Part shown: in pieces, positions 1-5,964 of the stretch | Layout of the letters: each line of letters begins with the position of its first letter | How positions within the stretch are numbered: position 1 is the first letter of the stretch | Assembly: GCA_011049465.1 (NCBI GenBank) | Contig: DSBP01000076.1 | Coordinates: 1-6,113 of the forward strand | DNA length: 6,113 nucleotides | Direction: 5' to 3' | From: a bacterium | GTDB lineage: Bacteria; Oederibacteriota; PGYV01; DSBP01 | The notes under the pieces: generated by a model | What the model saw: the letters and a program-made list of their open reading frames with translations, nothing else | The model's database searches: none | What the model was told of the DNA's origin: nothing | Translations under genes and position numbers: made by a program

Positions 1-651
1 AAGAAGTTCTGCGAGGGCATGATAGAGCGCAAATACAACATGAAGCTCCTGGCGAATTTCAGGTTTGATTATATCAATGAAACCATAGCGCCTCTTATGA
101 AAAAGGCGGGTTTCAGGCTGCTTAAATTCGGGCTCGAGTCGGCAAACCAGGAGACCCTTGACAGGCTCTGCAAGGGCACAAAGGTTGAGGATATTGAAAA
201 GGGGTGCAGGATAGCAAAAAAAGCCGGCATAGGGGTACACCTTACGATTATGGTGGGCTACCCGTGGGAGACAAGGGAAGACGCGATGAGGACCTATAAT
301 ATGGCGAGGAGCCTGCTTGACAGGGGGCTGGCTGATATGCTGCAGGCAACTGTTGTCATCGCGTATCCGGGAACACCGCTTTATCAACAGGCTGTTGAAA
401 ACGACTGGCTGAGATTCAGGCCCGGAGAGTGGGAAAAATTTGACATGACAAGGTCGGTCTTTAAATTTCCGGACATGGAACCTGAGGATGTGATGAAGAT
501 ATGCGATGACATATACAAGGCTTTTATGACTCCGAAATTTATGGTAAGGCAGGTTTTCGCCATAAGGTCCTTTGAGGATTTTGCGTTTCTTTTTAAGGCG
601 GGCAAGGCAGTCATAGGGCACATTCTTGATTTCAAAAGGAAAAAGGATTAA
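1..651 (+). CDS. Radical SAM protein, C-terminal part (B12-binding radical SAM type), 5'-truncated by the window edge
   Basis: The frame is open from base 1 (KKFCEGMIER...) with no start signal before the first ATG at 19, so the gene begins outside the window and about 216 residues are visible. What remains is the second half of a radical SAM TIM-barrel: a strand plus 'FGLES' segment (about residues 41-45), the following TLDRLCKGT helix, the GVHLTIMVGYPWET strand-turn, and the AYPGTPLY segment near residue 125. These are characteristic of cobalamin-binding-domain radical SAM enzymes of the BchE/hopanoid-methylase/MiaB-like superfamily. The CxxxCxxC cluster motif and any B12 domain would lie upstream, so they cannot be confirmed and the substrate is unknown. 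The stop codon is directly followed by the glycosyltransferase ATG, implying co-translation and a role in modifying a glycan or lipid precursor. That role is inferred from context only. Confidence 0.85.
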   Translation, partial: KKFCEGMIERKYNMKLLANFRFDYINETIAPLMKKAGFRLLKFGLESANQETLDRLCKGTKVEDIEKGCRIAKKAGIGVHLTIMVGYPWETREDAMRTYNMARSLLDRGLADMLQATVVIAYPGTPLYQQAVENDWLRFRPGEWEKFDMTRSVFKFPDMEPEDVMKICDDIYKAFMTPKFMVRQVFAIRSFEDFAFLFKAGKAVIGHILDFKRKKD

Positions 652-1680
652 ATGAGAGAGCCGTTTATATCGGTAATAACGCCTGTTTACAACTCGTCTG
701 CCGTCATAGGGCAATGCCTGAGCGCCATAGAGGCGCAGGGTTATCCTGAAGACAAGCTCGAGATTATTATGCCTGACGGCGGCTCAACGGATAATACCGC
801 GGATATAATAAATTCCTTCGCGGGAAGGATGAATATCATAACCTGTGAAAACCCGCTGAAAACAGGAGAGGCCGGAAAAGCCGTTGGAATAGGGCTGGCA
901 AAAGGGGAGATTATAGCGCTTGTAGACAGCGATAACATAATGCCGGAAAATTACATAAGGGATATGGCGGCGCCGTTTGAAACTGAGCCTGATATTATGG
1001 GGACAGAGCCGCTCTATTTCCGGTACAGGGAAGAGGACAAACCGCTTACAAAATATTTTGCCATGTCAGGCGTTAATGACCCGTTGTGCCTGTTTATAGG
1101 CAATTATGACAAGTACAGCCATATAACCGGCAGGTGGACTGGTTTTAAGCTGAAGACACAGGACAGGGGCGGGTATTTTGTCGTGGAGCTTGATGAAAAA
1201 CAGATTCCCACGATAGGCGCCAACGGAACCTTCCTGAAGAGAGAGCACCTCTTAAAGGCAAATTACAGCCCGTATATGTTTGATATTGATGTGGTTTACG
1301 AGATACTGAAGACGGGCGTCACAAAATTTGCCAAGGTAAAGACCGGCATAATACACATATACTCCCCTTCGCTCTCCTCGTTTGTCAGAAAGCAGTCGAG
1401 GCGCATAGATGATTTTCTCCATTTTGAAAAGAACAGCGGCCGTACTTATCCCTGGGCCTCTTTTCCCGTGGGAGGGGTTGTTAAATTCAGCGTTTACTGC
1501 GTTACGCTGATACCGCTTTTCGCGCAGATGATTGCGGGCTTTATAAGGAAAAGAAGGTGGGAGTGGGTTTTTCACCCTGTGGTTTGCCTCGCGACGCTTT
1601 TTATATACGCGGCGGCGTTTATAAGGGCCAAGCTGACGAAAAAGACATCAATAAAGGACAGGACAGGGTGGAAGGGGTGA
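652..1680 (+). CDS. Membrane-associated family 2 glycosyltransferase
   Basis: This 342-residue protein has a GT-A fold. The N-terminus carries SVITPVYN (7-14) and DGGSTDNT (42-49) for nucleotide-sugar binding. Next come a GEAGKAVGIGLAKGE stretch (72-86) and the metal-binding DSD (92-94). IGANGTFLKREHL (188-200) and an FDID segment (210-213) fit the acceptor/base region. QSRR (248-251) resembles, but does not match exactly, the QxxRW of processive enzymes. Two hydrophobic segments at about 274-296 and 304-325 anchor the C-terminus, with a basic tail. It should transfer a sugar from an activated donor to a lipid- or protein-linked acceptor at the inner face of the cytoplasmic membrane; donor and acceptor cannot be read. 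The ATG touches the stop codon of the upstream radical SAM gene, and an AAGGA at 643-647 serves as its ribosome site. That gap-free junction indicates one operon for envelope glycan synthesis. Confidence 0.9.
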   Translation: MREPFISVITPVYNSSAVIGQCLSAIEAQGYPEDKLEIIMPDGGSTDNTADIINSFAGRMNIITCENPLKTGEAGKAVGIGLAKGEIIALVDSDNIMPENYIRDMAAPFETEPDIMGTEPLYFRYREEDKPLTKYFAMSGVNDPLCLFIGNYDKYSHITGRWTGFKLKTQDRGGYFVVELDEKQIPTIGANGTFLKREHLLKANYSPYMFDIDVVYEILKTGVTKFAKVKTGIIHIYSPSLSSFVRKQSRRIDDFLHFEKNSGRTYPWASFPVGGVVKFSVYCVTLIPLFAQMIAGFIRKRRWEWVFHPVVCLATLFIYAAAFIRAKLTKKTSIKDRTGWKG

Positions 1681-1693
1681 GGGCGGAACAAAC

Positions 1694-1727
1694 TGAAAAG
1701 TTAAAATTGAAAACTTAAAGTTAAGCC
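1694..1727. other. A/T-rich low-complexity patch in the intergenic region
   Basis: Between the glycosyltransferase and the next promoter there is a stretch built of near-repeats of GTTAAAA, TTGAAAA, CTTAAAG and GTTAAG. Short AAGTT/AACTT words are complementary, but no GC-rich stem with a T-run is present, so it is not a convincing terminator. I see no open reading frame or RNA gene in it. Confidence 0.35.
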
Positions 1728-1750
1728 GCGTGCCGGGTAAGCCAGAAGCG

Positions 1751-1778
1751 TTGACAAATAATTAAAATGTGATAGAAT
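1751..1778 (+). promoter_or_regulatory. Sigma-70 type promoter upstream of the TPR lipoprotein gene
   Basis: A perfect -35 box TTGACA (1751-1756) is followed by a 16-base A/T-rich spacer and TAGAAT (1773-1778), five of six bases of the -10 consensus. Initiation is expected near 1785, giving a leader of about 27 bases that ends in AGGAGG (1801-1806), five bases ahead of the ATG at 1812. This is the only strong promoter I can find in the window. With the tight gene spacing downstream, it could drive everything from 1812 to 5964. Confidence 0.8.
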
Positions 1779-1811
1779 TTAAACATATAAATAACAAATC
1801 AGGAGGCAGTC

Positions 1812-2657
1812 ATGAAGCTTAAATACCTTGCGGCGGTTTTGTTGATTTTCGGGCTTATTGCGGGATGCGCCAGCACCGGATCCCATTACGAATACGGCAT
1901 GCAGTATTATGAGGCGGGAAGGCTTGATGAGGCCATTGAGCAGTTTCAGGCATCAATAGCCCAGTATCCGTCGGACCCTATTGTTCAAAAAGCGCTCGGT
2001 GATGTATTCGCGGACAAAGGGCTTCTTCTCGAGGCCATAACCCAGTGGGAGGTGGCGCTTCGCTTAAGGCCCGCTTACCCTGAGGTTCAGGGAAAGCTTG
2101 AGGCAGCTTACCTTGCTCTCGGCAGGGAAGAGATGGACAGAGGCAGAATAGACGACGCGATGGAACTGTGGAGAAGGGCAATAAGGCTGAACCCGGGAAA
2201 TGTTGAGGCGCACAGGCGCCTGGGAATAGCTTATGCCAATAAAGGGGATAACAAAGCCGCGATACCAGAGCTTGAATTTGTGGTCGAGAAGGCGCCTACT
2301 GACGAGCTTTCATACAGGCGGCTTGGAATGGCATATTTTGCCACGGGCAACCTTGAGGCTGCGGCCCGCGCTTTTGAGGCGTTTGTGAGGATTAAGCCTA
2401 CAGATGCCATGGGGTACAATAATCTGGGAAGCGTATATATAAAGATGAAGAAATTTGATGATGCTGTTCATGTCCTGAAGCAGGCGGTAAAGCTGGAACC
2501 GGCAGAAGCTGCCATCTATAACAATCTCGGGAACGCCTATTTTAATAAAGGCGATTATAAGGAAGCAAGGGCACAATGGGCAAAGGTCCTGGAGCTGAAG
2601 CCGATGGACAAGACGGCAAGAGAAAACCTGAAAGTTCTTGAGACCATGGGGGAGTAA
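1812..2657 (+). CDS. TPR-repeat lipoprotein
   Basis: This 281-residue protein has a lipoprotein signal peptide: positively charged MKLK, a hydrophobic core (5-17) and the lipobox IAG|C with the lipidated Cys at 19. The +2 residue is Ala rather than Asp, which fits transport to the outer membrane, with the TPR domain facing the periplasm. The mature part is a solenoid of seven tetratricopeptide units of 34 residues, at about 22-55, 56-89, 97-130, 131-164, 165-198, 199-232 and 233-266. A seven-residue insertion lies at 90-96, and the first helix of unit 3 is degenerate. Units 6 and 7 carry the classic YNNLG-Y---KGDY-EA pattern and P at the last turn. Related proteins (PilF/PilW, NlpI and BamD-like folds) scaffold pilus, peptidoglycan or outer-membrane assembly, but nothing identifies this as one of them. 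The start is set by an ideal AGGAGG. Partner proteins are unknown. Confidence 0.88.
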   Translation: MKLKYLAAVLLIFGLIAGCASTGSHYEYGMQYYEAGRLDEAIEQFQASIAQYPSDPIVQKALGDVFADKGLLLEAITQWEVALRLRPAYPEVQGKLEAAYLALGREEMDRGRIDDAMELWRRAIRLNPGNVEAHRRLGIAYANKGDNKAAIPELEFVVEKAPTDELSYRRLGMAYFATGNLEAAARAFEAFVRIKPTDAMGYNNLGSVYIKMKKFDDAVHVLKQAVKLEPAEAAIYNNLGNAYFNKGDYKEARAQWAKVLELKPMDKTARENLKVLETMGE

Positions 2658-2672
2658 GACAACGGCCCCTTA

Positions 2673-2711
2673 ACCGCTGAATATTGCGGTATGTTGAGCT
2701 CAAAGATACCG
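2673..2711 (+). promoter_or_regulatory. Two mutually exclusive small hairpins ahead of the GAF gene
   Basis: ACCGC (2673-2677) can pair with GCGGT (2686-2690) across an 8-base loop. Alternatively CGGTAT (2687-2692) pairs with ATACCG (2706-2711) around the palindrome TTGAGCTCAA (2694-2703). The two stems share bases 2687-2690, so only one can form. The second stem ends on the first base of the GGAGAG ribosome site of the next gene. This may modulate translation or may be chance; the stems are short and no ligand domain is recognisable. Confidence 0.25.
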
Positions 2712-2716
2712 GAGAG
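2711..2716 (+). promoter_or_regulatory. Ribosome binding site that sets the GAF gene start
   Basis: GGAGAG lies six bases before the GTG at 2723. The in-frame TTG at 2684 has no purine-rich site at a proper distance, and starting there would add 13 polar residues ahead of the first membrane helix. The GTG start is therefore preferred. Confidence 0.65.
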
Positions 2717-2722
2717 AATTCC

Positions 2723-3637
2723 GTGAAAAAGATGTTTGTGATGTTTTTGAAGGTGGTTGTAATTGTCTTTACTGTTGCTGCTTTTTATTCCGTTCTGAAA
2801 CTCGATAAGAGCTGGTGGCTGGCCGTTTTATTCGCTTTTAATTTTCCCATTGCCGCCTCATATTTTGTATTTGGCGCCGGCGCGAGCGCCGTATTCCTTG
2901 CGGCAGCCATGGCCGCGGGAATTATTGTGATTATGAAGTCTCTCGCTGCGCACACGGGCCTCCTGCCTGTACTATTTGAAATGGCGGGTTTTGTAATAGT
3001 GTTTATTATGATAAAGAAAGCGGCGGATATAAACCATTATTTCATATTCTCGGTAAAGGATGAGATGATGTCCATGGAGGGGGGGTATACCGCGAATCTG
3101 GTTGAGAAAGAAAATCTTATCAACGCCGTAAAGAGCAACAGGGCAAAACTCGAAAAATACAGGATGCTGGGAGAGGTTTATGAGGGGCTTGACAGCCATA
3201 ATACTTTCAGCAGCAAAATACGGTATGTTTTAAGGAATGTCATATCTATTTTTCACCAAGAGAGGACAATATCTCTTTTAATAGCGAGGGACGGGCGCTT
3301 TATTAAAGTGGAGGCTGACAAGGATGATGATATTCTAAGCGGCGAAAAGGACCAGGAAGGGCTTGACCTTCGTGGTTTTGACGAATGGGTCATGAAAAAC
3401 CGCAAGTCAATTCTAATCAGCGATATGCATAAAGAGGTGAGGTTCAAGGGGGAAGAGGGGGAAAAAAACAGGTCCGTGATATGCGTTCCGGTTGTTGTGG
3501 CGGGGGAAACCGCCGGTGTCTTGCGCGTTTCATCCGAGAAACCGGGGGTCTTTGACAGGGAGGATTTAAGATTTCTTGACCTGATAGCTGAAATTACGGC
3601 AAAAGTCATAAGCGGGGAGACCGCGAATGCCCAATAA
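2723..3637 (+). CDS. Four-helix membrane protein with C-terminal GAF sensor domain
   Basis: Read from the GTG at 2723, this is 304 residues; a weaker in-frame TTG at 2684 would give 317. Four hydrophobic segments lie at about 5-25, 31-50, 53-71 and 80-97. A charged, probably helical linker follows (about 115-157, including EKENLINAVKSNRAKLEKY), then a cytoplasmic GAF domain (about 161-297). GAF hallmarks are the FDEWVMKNRKSILISD helix-strand (219-234), the hydrophobic strand pair SVICVPVVVAGETAGVLRV (251-269) and the closing helix FDREDLRFLDLIAEITAKV (277-295). No kinase, GGDEF, EAL, HD or phosphatase domain follows, so the output must come from a partner or from conformational change. GAF domains bind small molecules or cyclic nucleotides or mediate dimerisation; the ligand here is unknown. 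The layout of four helices plus GAF recalls PelD, but no PelD GGDEF-like domain or other pel gene is present. The next gene overlaps its last 11 bases. Confidence 0.8.
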   Translation: MKKMFVMFLKVVVIVFTVAAFYSVLKLDKSWWLAVLFAFNFPIAASYFVFGAGASAVFLAAAMAAGIIVIMKSLAAHTGLLPVLFEMAGFVIVFIMIKKAADINHYFIFSVKDEMMSMEGGYTANLVEKENLINAVKSNRAKLEKYRMLGEVYEGLDSHNTFSSKIRYVLRNVISIFHQERTISLLIARDGRFIKVEADKDDDILSGEKDQEGLDLRGFDEWVMKNRKSILISDMHKEVRFKGEEGEKNRSVICVPVVVAGETAGVLRVSSEKPGVFDREDLRFLDLIAEITAKVISGETANAQ

Positions 3638-4076
3638 AAAAATGGTGCTGGTTTTTTCTTTTTTTATCATGGCGGCAGGGGCGGCGCTCTCGTTTTTTCT
3701 GCCGGAAAAGAATCATTACCACATTCCCTTTCACCTTTTTATTTTTGCCGCTGTTATGCTATCTTTTGTGCTGGCCGCGAAAGACGTAATGATAATCATG
3801 CTTCTTGCCTGCGGGGTTGTGTGGGGCATGGGCTTTGGAGGCATCCTGGCAAAAACAAGCCAGCTTATGGCGGAGACAGGCGTGATTATAGCCGTCATAG
3901 CAATGCTTGTGTTGTATGACGCGGACTTTAAAACGGAGAAAAACAGCCTTGACAGCGTGATTTCGTATAAGAAAAAAGAGATGGAAGCGCTGGAAGAAGA
4001 ACTGAAAAAACTGTCAAAGGAAAACCACGATATTCTTGAGGAAATCAAGAACAAAAAAAAGATTTTTGTGTCATAG
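3627..4076 (+). CDS. Small four-helix membrane protein with C-terminal coiled coil
   Basis: I do not recognise this 149-residue protein as any named family. Four hydrophobic segments are visible at about 6-25, 34-50, 53-72 and 84-97. A strongly charged tail follows, with heptad-like spacing (about 103-145, including MEALEEELKKLSKENHDILEEI), predicted to be a cytoplasmic coiled coil. There is no signal peptidase site, enzyme motif or metal-binding pattern. The ATG at 3627 lies inside the end of the GAF gene, with GGGGAGA (3614-3620) as its ribosome site, so translation is likely coupled and roughly matched. The layout (KKM-type start, four helices, then a cytoplasmic helix) parallels the N-terminal half of the GAF protein, suggesting the two form a heteromeric membrane complex through helix packing and coiled coils. 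That is inference. The stop codon overlaps the ribosome site of rsmI. Confidence 0.75.
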   Translation: MPNKKMVLVFSFFIMAAGAALSFFLPEKNHYHIPFHLFIFAAVMLSFVLAAKDVMIIMLLACGVVWGMGFGGILAKTSQLMAETGVIIAVIAMLVLYDADFKTEKNSLDSVISYKKKEMEALEEELKKLSKENHDILEEIKNKKKIFVS

Positions 4077-4085
4077 GAGAAGGGC

Positions 4086-4916
4086 GTGGCCAAAGGGACA
4101 CTCTATATTACGGCAACCCCCATAGGAAACCTCAAGGATATAACACTCAGGGCTCTTGAAAAAATGAAGGAGGCCCGGCTCATCATAGCGGAGGATACAC
4201 GGGTAACCGCGGTTCTTTTAAATCATTACGGGATAAAGACAAAGACAGTATCTTTTCATAAGTTTAATGAGGCCGGGCGGATTCCGCGGGTTGTGGAAGT
4301 CATGGAAAACGGCGGGGATGTTTGCATGGTATCGGACGCGGGATCACCCATGATATCGGACCCGGGCTACGGGCTGGTAAGGGAGTGCGCGGCGCGCGGC
4401 ATTAAATGCGAGGTGCTGCCGGGAGCTTCTTCTGTGATAGCGGCCATAACGCTCTCGGGGTTTAACCCGGAAAAGTTTTTGTTTGCGGGTTTTATACCCA
4501 AAAAAGAGGCGGAGAGAGGGCGTTTTTTTGAGGGGTTAAGGGGGCGTGAATATCCGGTTGTTCTTTTTGAGTCGCCCAAAAGGGTTAAACGCGCGCTTCT
4601 TGAGATTGAAGAGGCCTTTAAAGGCGTGAAGGCCTCGGTGATTAAAGAAATAACAAAAATACATGAAACCGTTTATACGGGCAGCCCCGGGAAGATTGCC
4701 TCTGAAATACCGGAGAGCTCGTTTAAGGGAGAGTTCGTAATAGTCCTGGGGCCGCAGGAACCTGAGGCGCCGGAAGCCGGTGCGGTCAGGTCGAGAATAG
4801 ATGGGCTGAAAAAAGCGGGCGTAAAGACCGGCGAAGCTGTCAGGCTTGCGGCAGCTGAGTTTAAGATAGGCAGAAACGAAGCGTATAAAATCGCGCACGA
4901 AAAGGAGGAGGAATAA
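4086..4916 (+). CDS. rsmI: 16S rRNA (cytidine(1402)-2'-O)-methyltransferase RsmI
   Basis: This 276-residue protein is of normal family length. RsmI uses S-adenosylmethionine to methylate the ribose 2'-OH of C1402 in 16S rRNA, tuning the P-site of the small subunit in the cytoplasm. It has the tetrapyrrole-methylase-type fold. Family motifs are seen in order: GTLYITATPIGNLKDIT (4-20), AEDTR (35-39), SDAGSPMISDPG (83-94), LPGASSV (111-117), FAGF (133-136), FESPKR (161-166), KEITKIHE (187-194) and GEFVIVLGP (215-223). A short C-terminal helical domain follows (about 235-270) with the usual GxxxGEAVRLAA...GRNEAYKIA pattern. The start is a GTG at 4086 preceded by AGGAG (4075-4079) six bases away; that site overlaps the stop of the upstream gene. 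No catalytic-core motif is missing. Its last base is shared with the start of the spoVS-family gene. Confidence 0.96.
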   Translation: MAKGTLYITATPIGNLKDITLRALEKMKEARLIIAEDTRVTAVLLNHYGIKTKTVSFHKFNEAGRIPRVVEVMENGGDVCMVSDAGSPMISDPGYGLVRECAARGIKCEVLPGASSVIAAITLSGFNPEKFLFAGFIPKKEAERGRFFEGLRGREYPVVLFESPKRVKRALLEIEEAFKGVKASVIKEITKIHETVYTGSPGKIASEIPESSFKGEFVIVLGPQEPEAPEAGAVRSRIDGLKKAGVKTGEAVRLAAAEFKIGRNEAYKIAHEKEEE

Positions 4917-5194
4917 TGGAGGCGATGAAGCTGAAAGTGGCTGCAGCGAGCAACCCCAAGTCTGTAGCGGGTTCAATAGCGAGCAATACCAGGGAAGACA
5001 AGCAGGTGGAGATTGTGGTCATGGGGCCGCAGGCTGTTAACCAGGCGATGAAAGCCATCGCAATCGCAAGGGAATATCTTAAGGGAGATAATGTGGATAT
5101 TGTATGCAGGCCGGAGTTTATGCACCTGGAGCTTGAGGGGGAGCAGAAAAGCGCCATGAAAATAGTAATTATTCCGGACAGCAGGGCTCAATAG
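4916..5194 (+). CDS. spoVS: SpoVS-family protein (stage V sporulation protein S-like)
   Basis: This 92-residue protein has the full SpoVS pattern: LKVAAASNPKSVAGSIA (6-22), VVMGPQAVNQAMKAIAIARE (34-53), a VDIVCRPEF strand (60-68), and a closing LEGEQKSAMKIVIIP segment (73-87). Bacillus SpoVS is 86 residues and begins MEILKVSAKSSPNSVAG; it affects septation and late sporulation. The family has an Alba-like fold with probable nucleic-acid binding and is also found in non-sporulating bacteria. No catalytic role is known. The ATG at 4916 overlaps the rsmI stop (TAATG) and has AGGAGGAG (4903-4910) five bases upstream. An ATG at 4925 would align better with family N-termini but has only a GGAGG two bases away, so the first ATG is kept with some doubt. 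Coupling to rsmI suggests coordinated expression rather than a sporulation locus. Confidence 0.93.
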   Translation: MEAMKLKVAAASNPKSVAGSIASNTREDKQVEIVVMGPQAVNQAMKAIAIAREYLKGDNVDIVCRPEFMHLELEGEQKSAMKIVIIPDSRAQ

Positions 5195-5232
5195 AGGGAT
5201 GTAAACACCAGAAAACGAGGAGAGGTGAAGAT

Positions 5233-5964
5233 ATGGCGGGAAAATACGGATATGTGGATAAAAAAGGGGTGTTTCTGATAAAACAGGAGTTTGACGCGGC
5301 GTATTCATTTTATGACGGAGCAGCAAGGGTTAAAACCGGCGGGAAATACGGTTTTATAAATAAAAAAGGGGAATACATAATACGCCCGGTTTATGATTCG
5401 GCTTATGATTTCATACCGGGGCTTGGAATGGCTGTTGTTGAAACAAAAGATGCCCGGCGGAGCGAGTATATTGATAAGAAGGGCAAGCTTGTTAAAAAAC
5501 CGGGATTTAAGGAGTCAATAATATTTCCGTGCGGGCTCACAGCGGTGAAAGTTGGCGAAAAGTGGGGTTACGCGAATAAGTGTACTGATATCGTAATAAT
5601 CCCGGAATTTGACAAGGCAATGGCCTTTTCAGAGGGGCTGGCAGCTGTCAGAATCATGGGAAAATGGGGTTATGTTGACAGAAAAGGACGCGTTATAATA
5701 AGAATGTCTTTTGACGCAGCGCTTAGTTTCAGCGAAGGGCTGGCAGGGGTAAAAGAGGGAATCAAGTGGGGGTTTGTTGATAAAAAAGGGGAAACTGTCA
5801 TTGCGCCGAAGTTTTCCTGCGTGAAGGGGTTTAAAGAAGGGTTGGCAGCCGTTGAAATGAATGATAAGTGGGGGTTTATAGACAAGAAAGGCAGGTTTGT
5901 CATAAAAAATATCTTTGCTGAAGCTGATTCCTTTGGTTCGGGCCTGGCGCCAGTAAAGGCGTGA
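5233..5964 (+). CDS. WG-repeat protein, seven units, no signal peptide
   Basis: This 243-residue protein consists of seven WG repeats and nothing else. The W/Y-G pairs (or their equivalents) fall at residues 5, 39, 77, 111, 145, 179 and 213, so the step is 34 residues except for one unit of 38. The unit pattern is [WY]G[YF][VI][DN]KKG--[VI]I---F--A--F-EGLAAV. Unit 3 has lost the WG pair (SEY in its place), and unit 4 reads NKCTD where the others have the DKKG turn. The first unit starts at residue 3 and the last ends on the final residues GLAPVKA. There is no signal sequence, membrane helix or enzyme domain, so it is probably cytoplasmic. WG (KWG) repeats have no established biochemical function; binding or scaffolding is likely. 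The ATG is preceded by AGGAG (5218-5222) and AGGTGA (5223-5228). It lies 38 bases after spoVS, apparently in the same transcript. Confidence 0.88.
   Translation: MAGKYGYVDKKGVFLIKQEFDAAYSFYDGAARVKTGGKYGFINKKGEYIIRPVYDSAYDFIPGLGMAVVETKDARRSEYIDKKGKLVKKPGFKESIIFPCGLTAVKVGEKWGYANKCTDIVIIPEFDKAMAFSEGLAAVRIMGKWGYVDRKGRVIIRMSFDAALSFSEGLAGVKEGIKWGFVDKKGETVIAPKFSCVKGFKEGLAAVEMNDKWGFIDKKGRFVIKNIFAEADSFGSGLAPVKA

Noticed and set aside
1252..1575. 107-residue reading frame on the - strand inside the glycosyltransferase gene
   Set aside because: It is fully within a strongly supported glycosyltransferase coding region and has no recognisable domain.
2684..2722. TTG start at 2684 that would lengthen the GAF protein by 13 residues
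   Set aside because: No ribosome site at a suitable distance. The added residues are polar, and the GTG at 2723 has GGAGAG six bases upstream.
2723..3637. PelD homologue in a Pel-type exopolysaccharide operon
   Set aside because: The four helices plus GAF match in outline only. There is no GGDEF-like domain with a cyclic-di-GMP site, and none of the other genes nearby look like pel genes.
4536..4976. 146-residue reading frame on the - strand opposite rsmI and spoVS
   Set aside because: It lies antisense to two well-recognised genes, shows no family pattern and no ribosome site. It is a by-product of the coding sequence on the other strand.
5563..5964. Tandem 102-base periodicity taken as a DNA repeat array or CRISPR-like structure
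   Set aside because: The period equals the 34-residue WG unit, the copies differ at many bases, and there are no conserved repeats with unique spacers.
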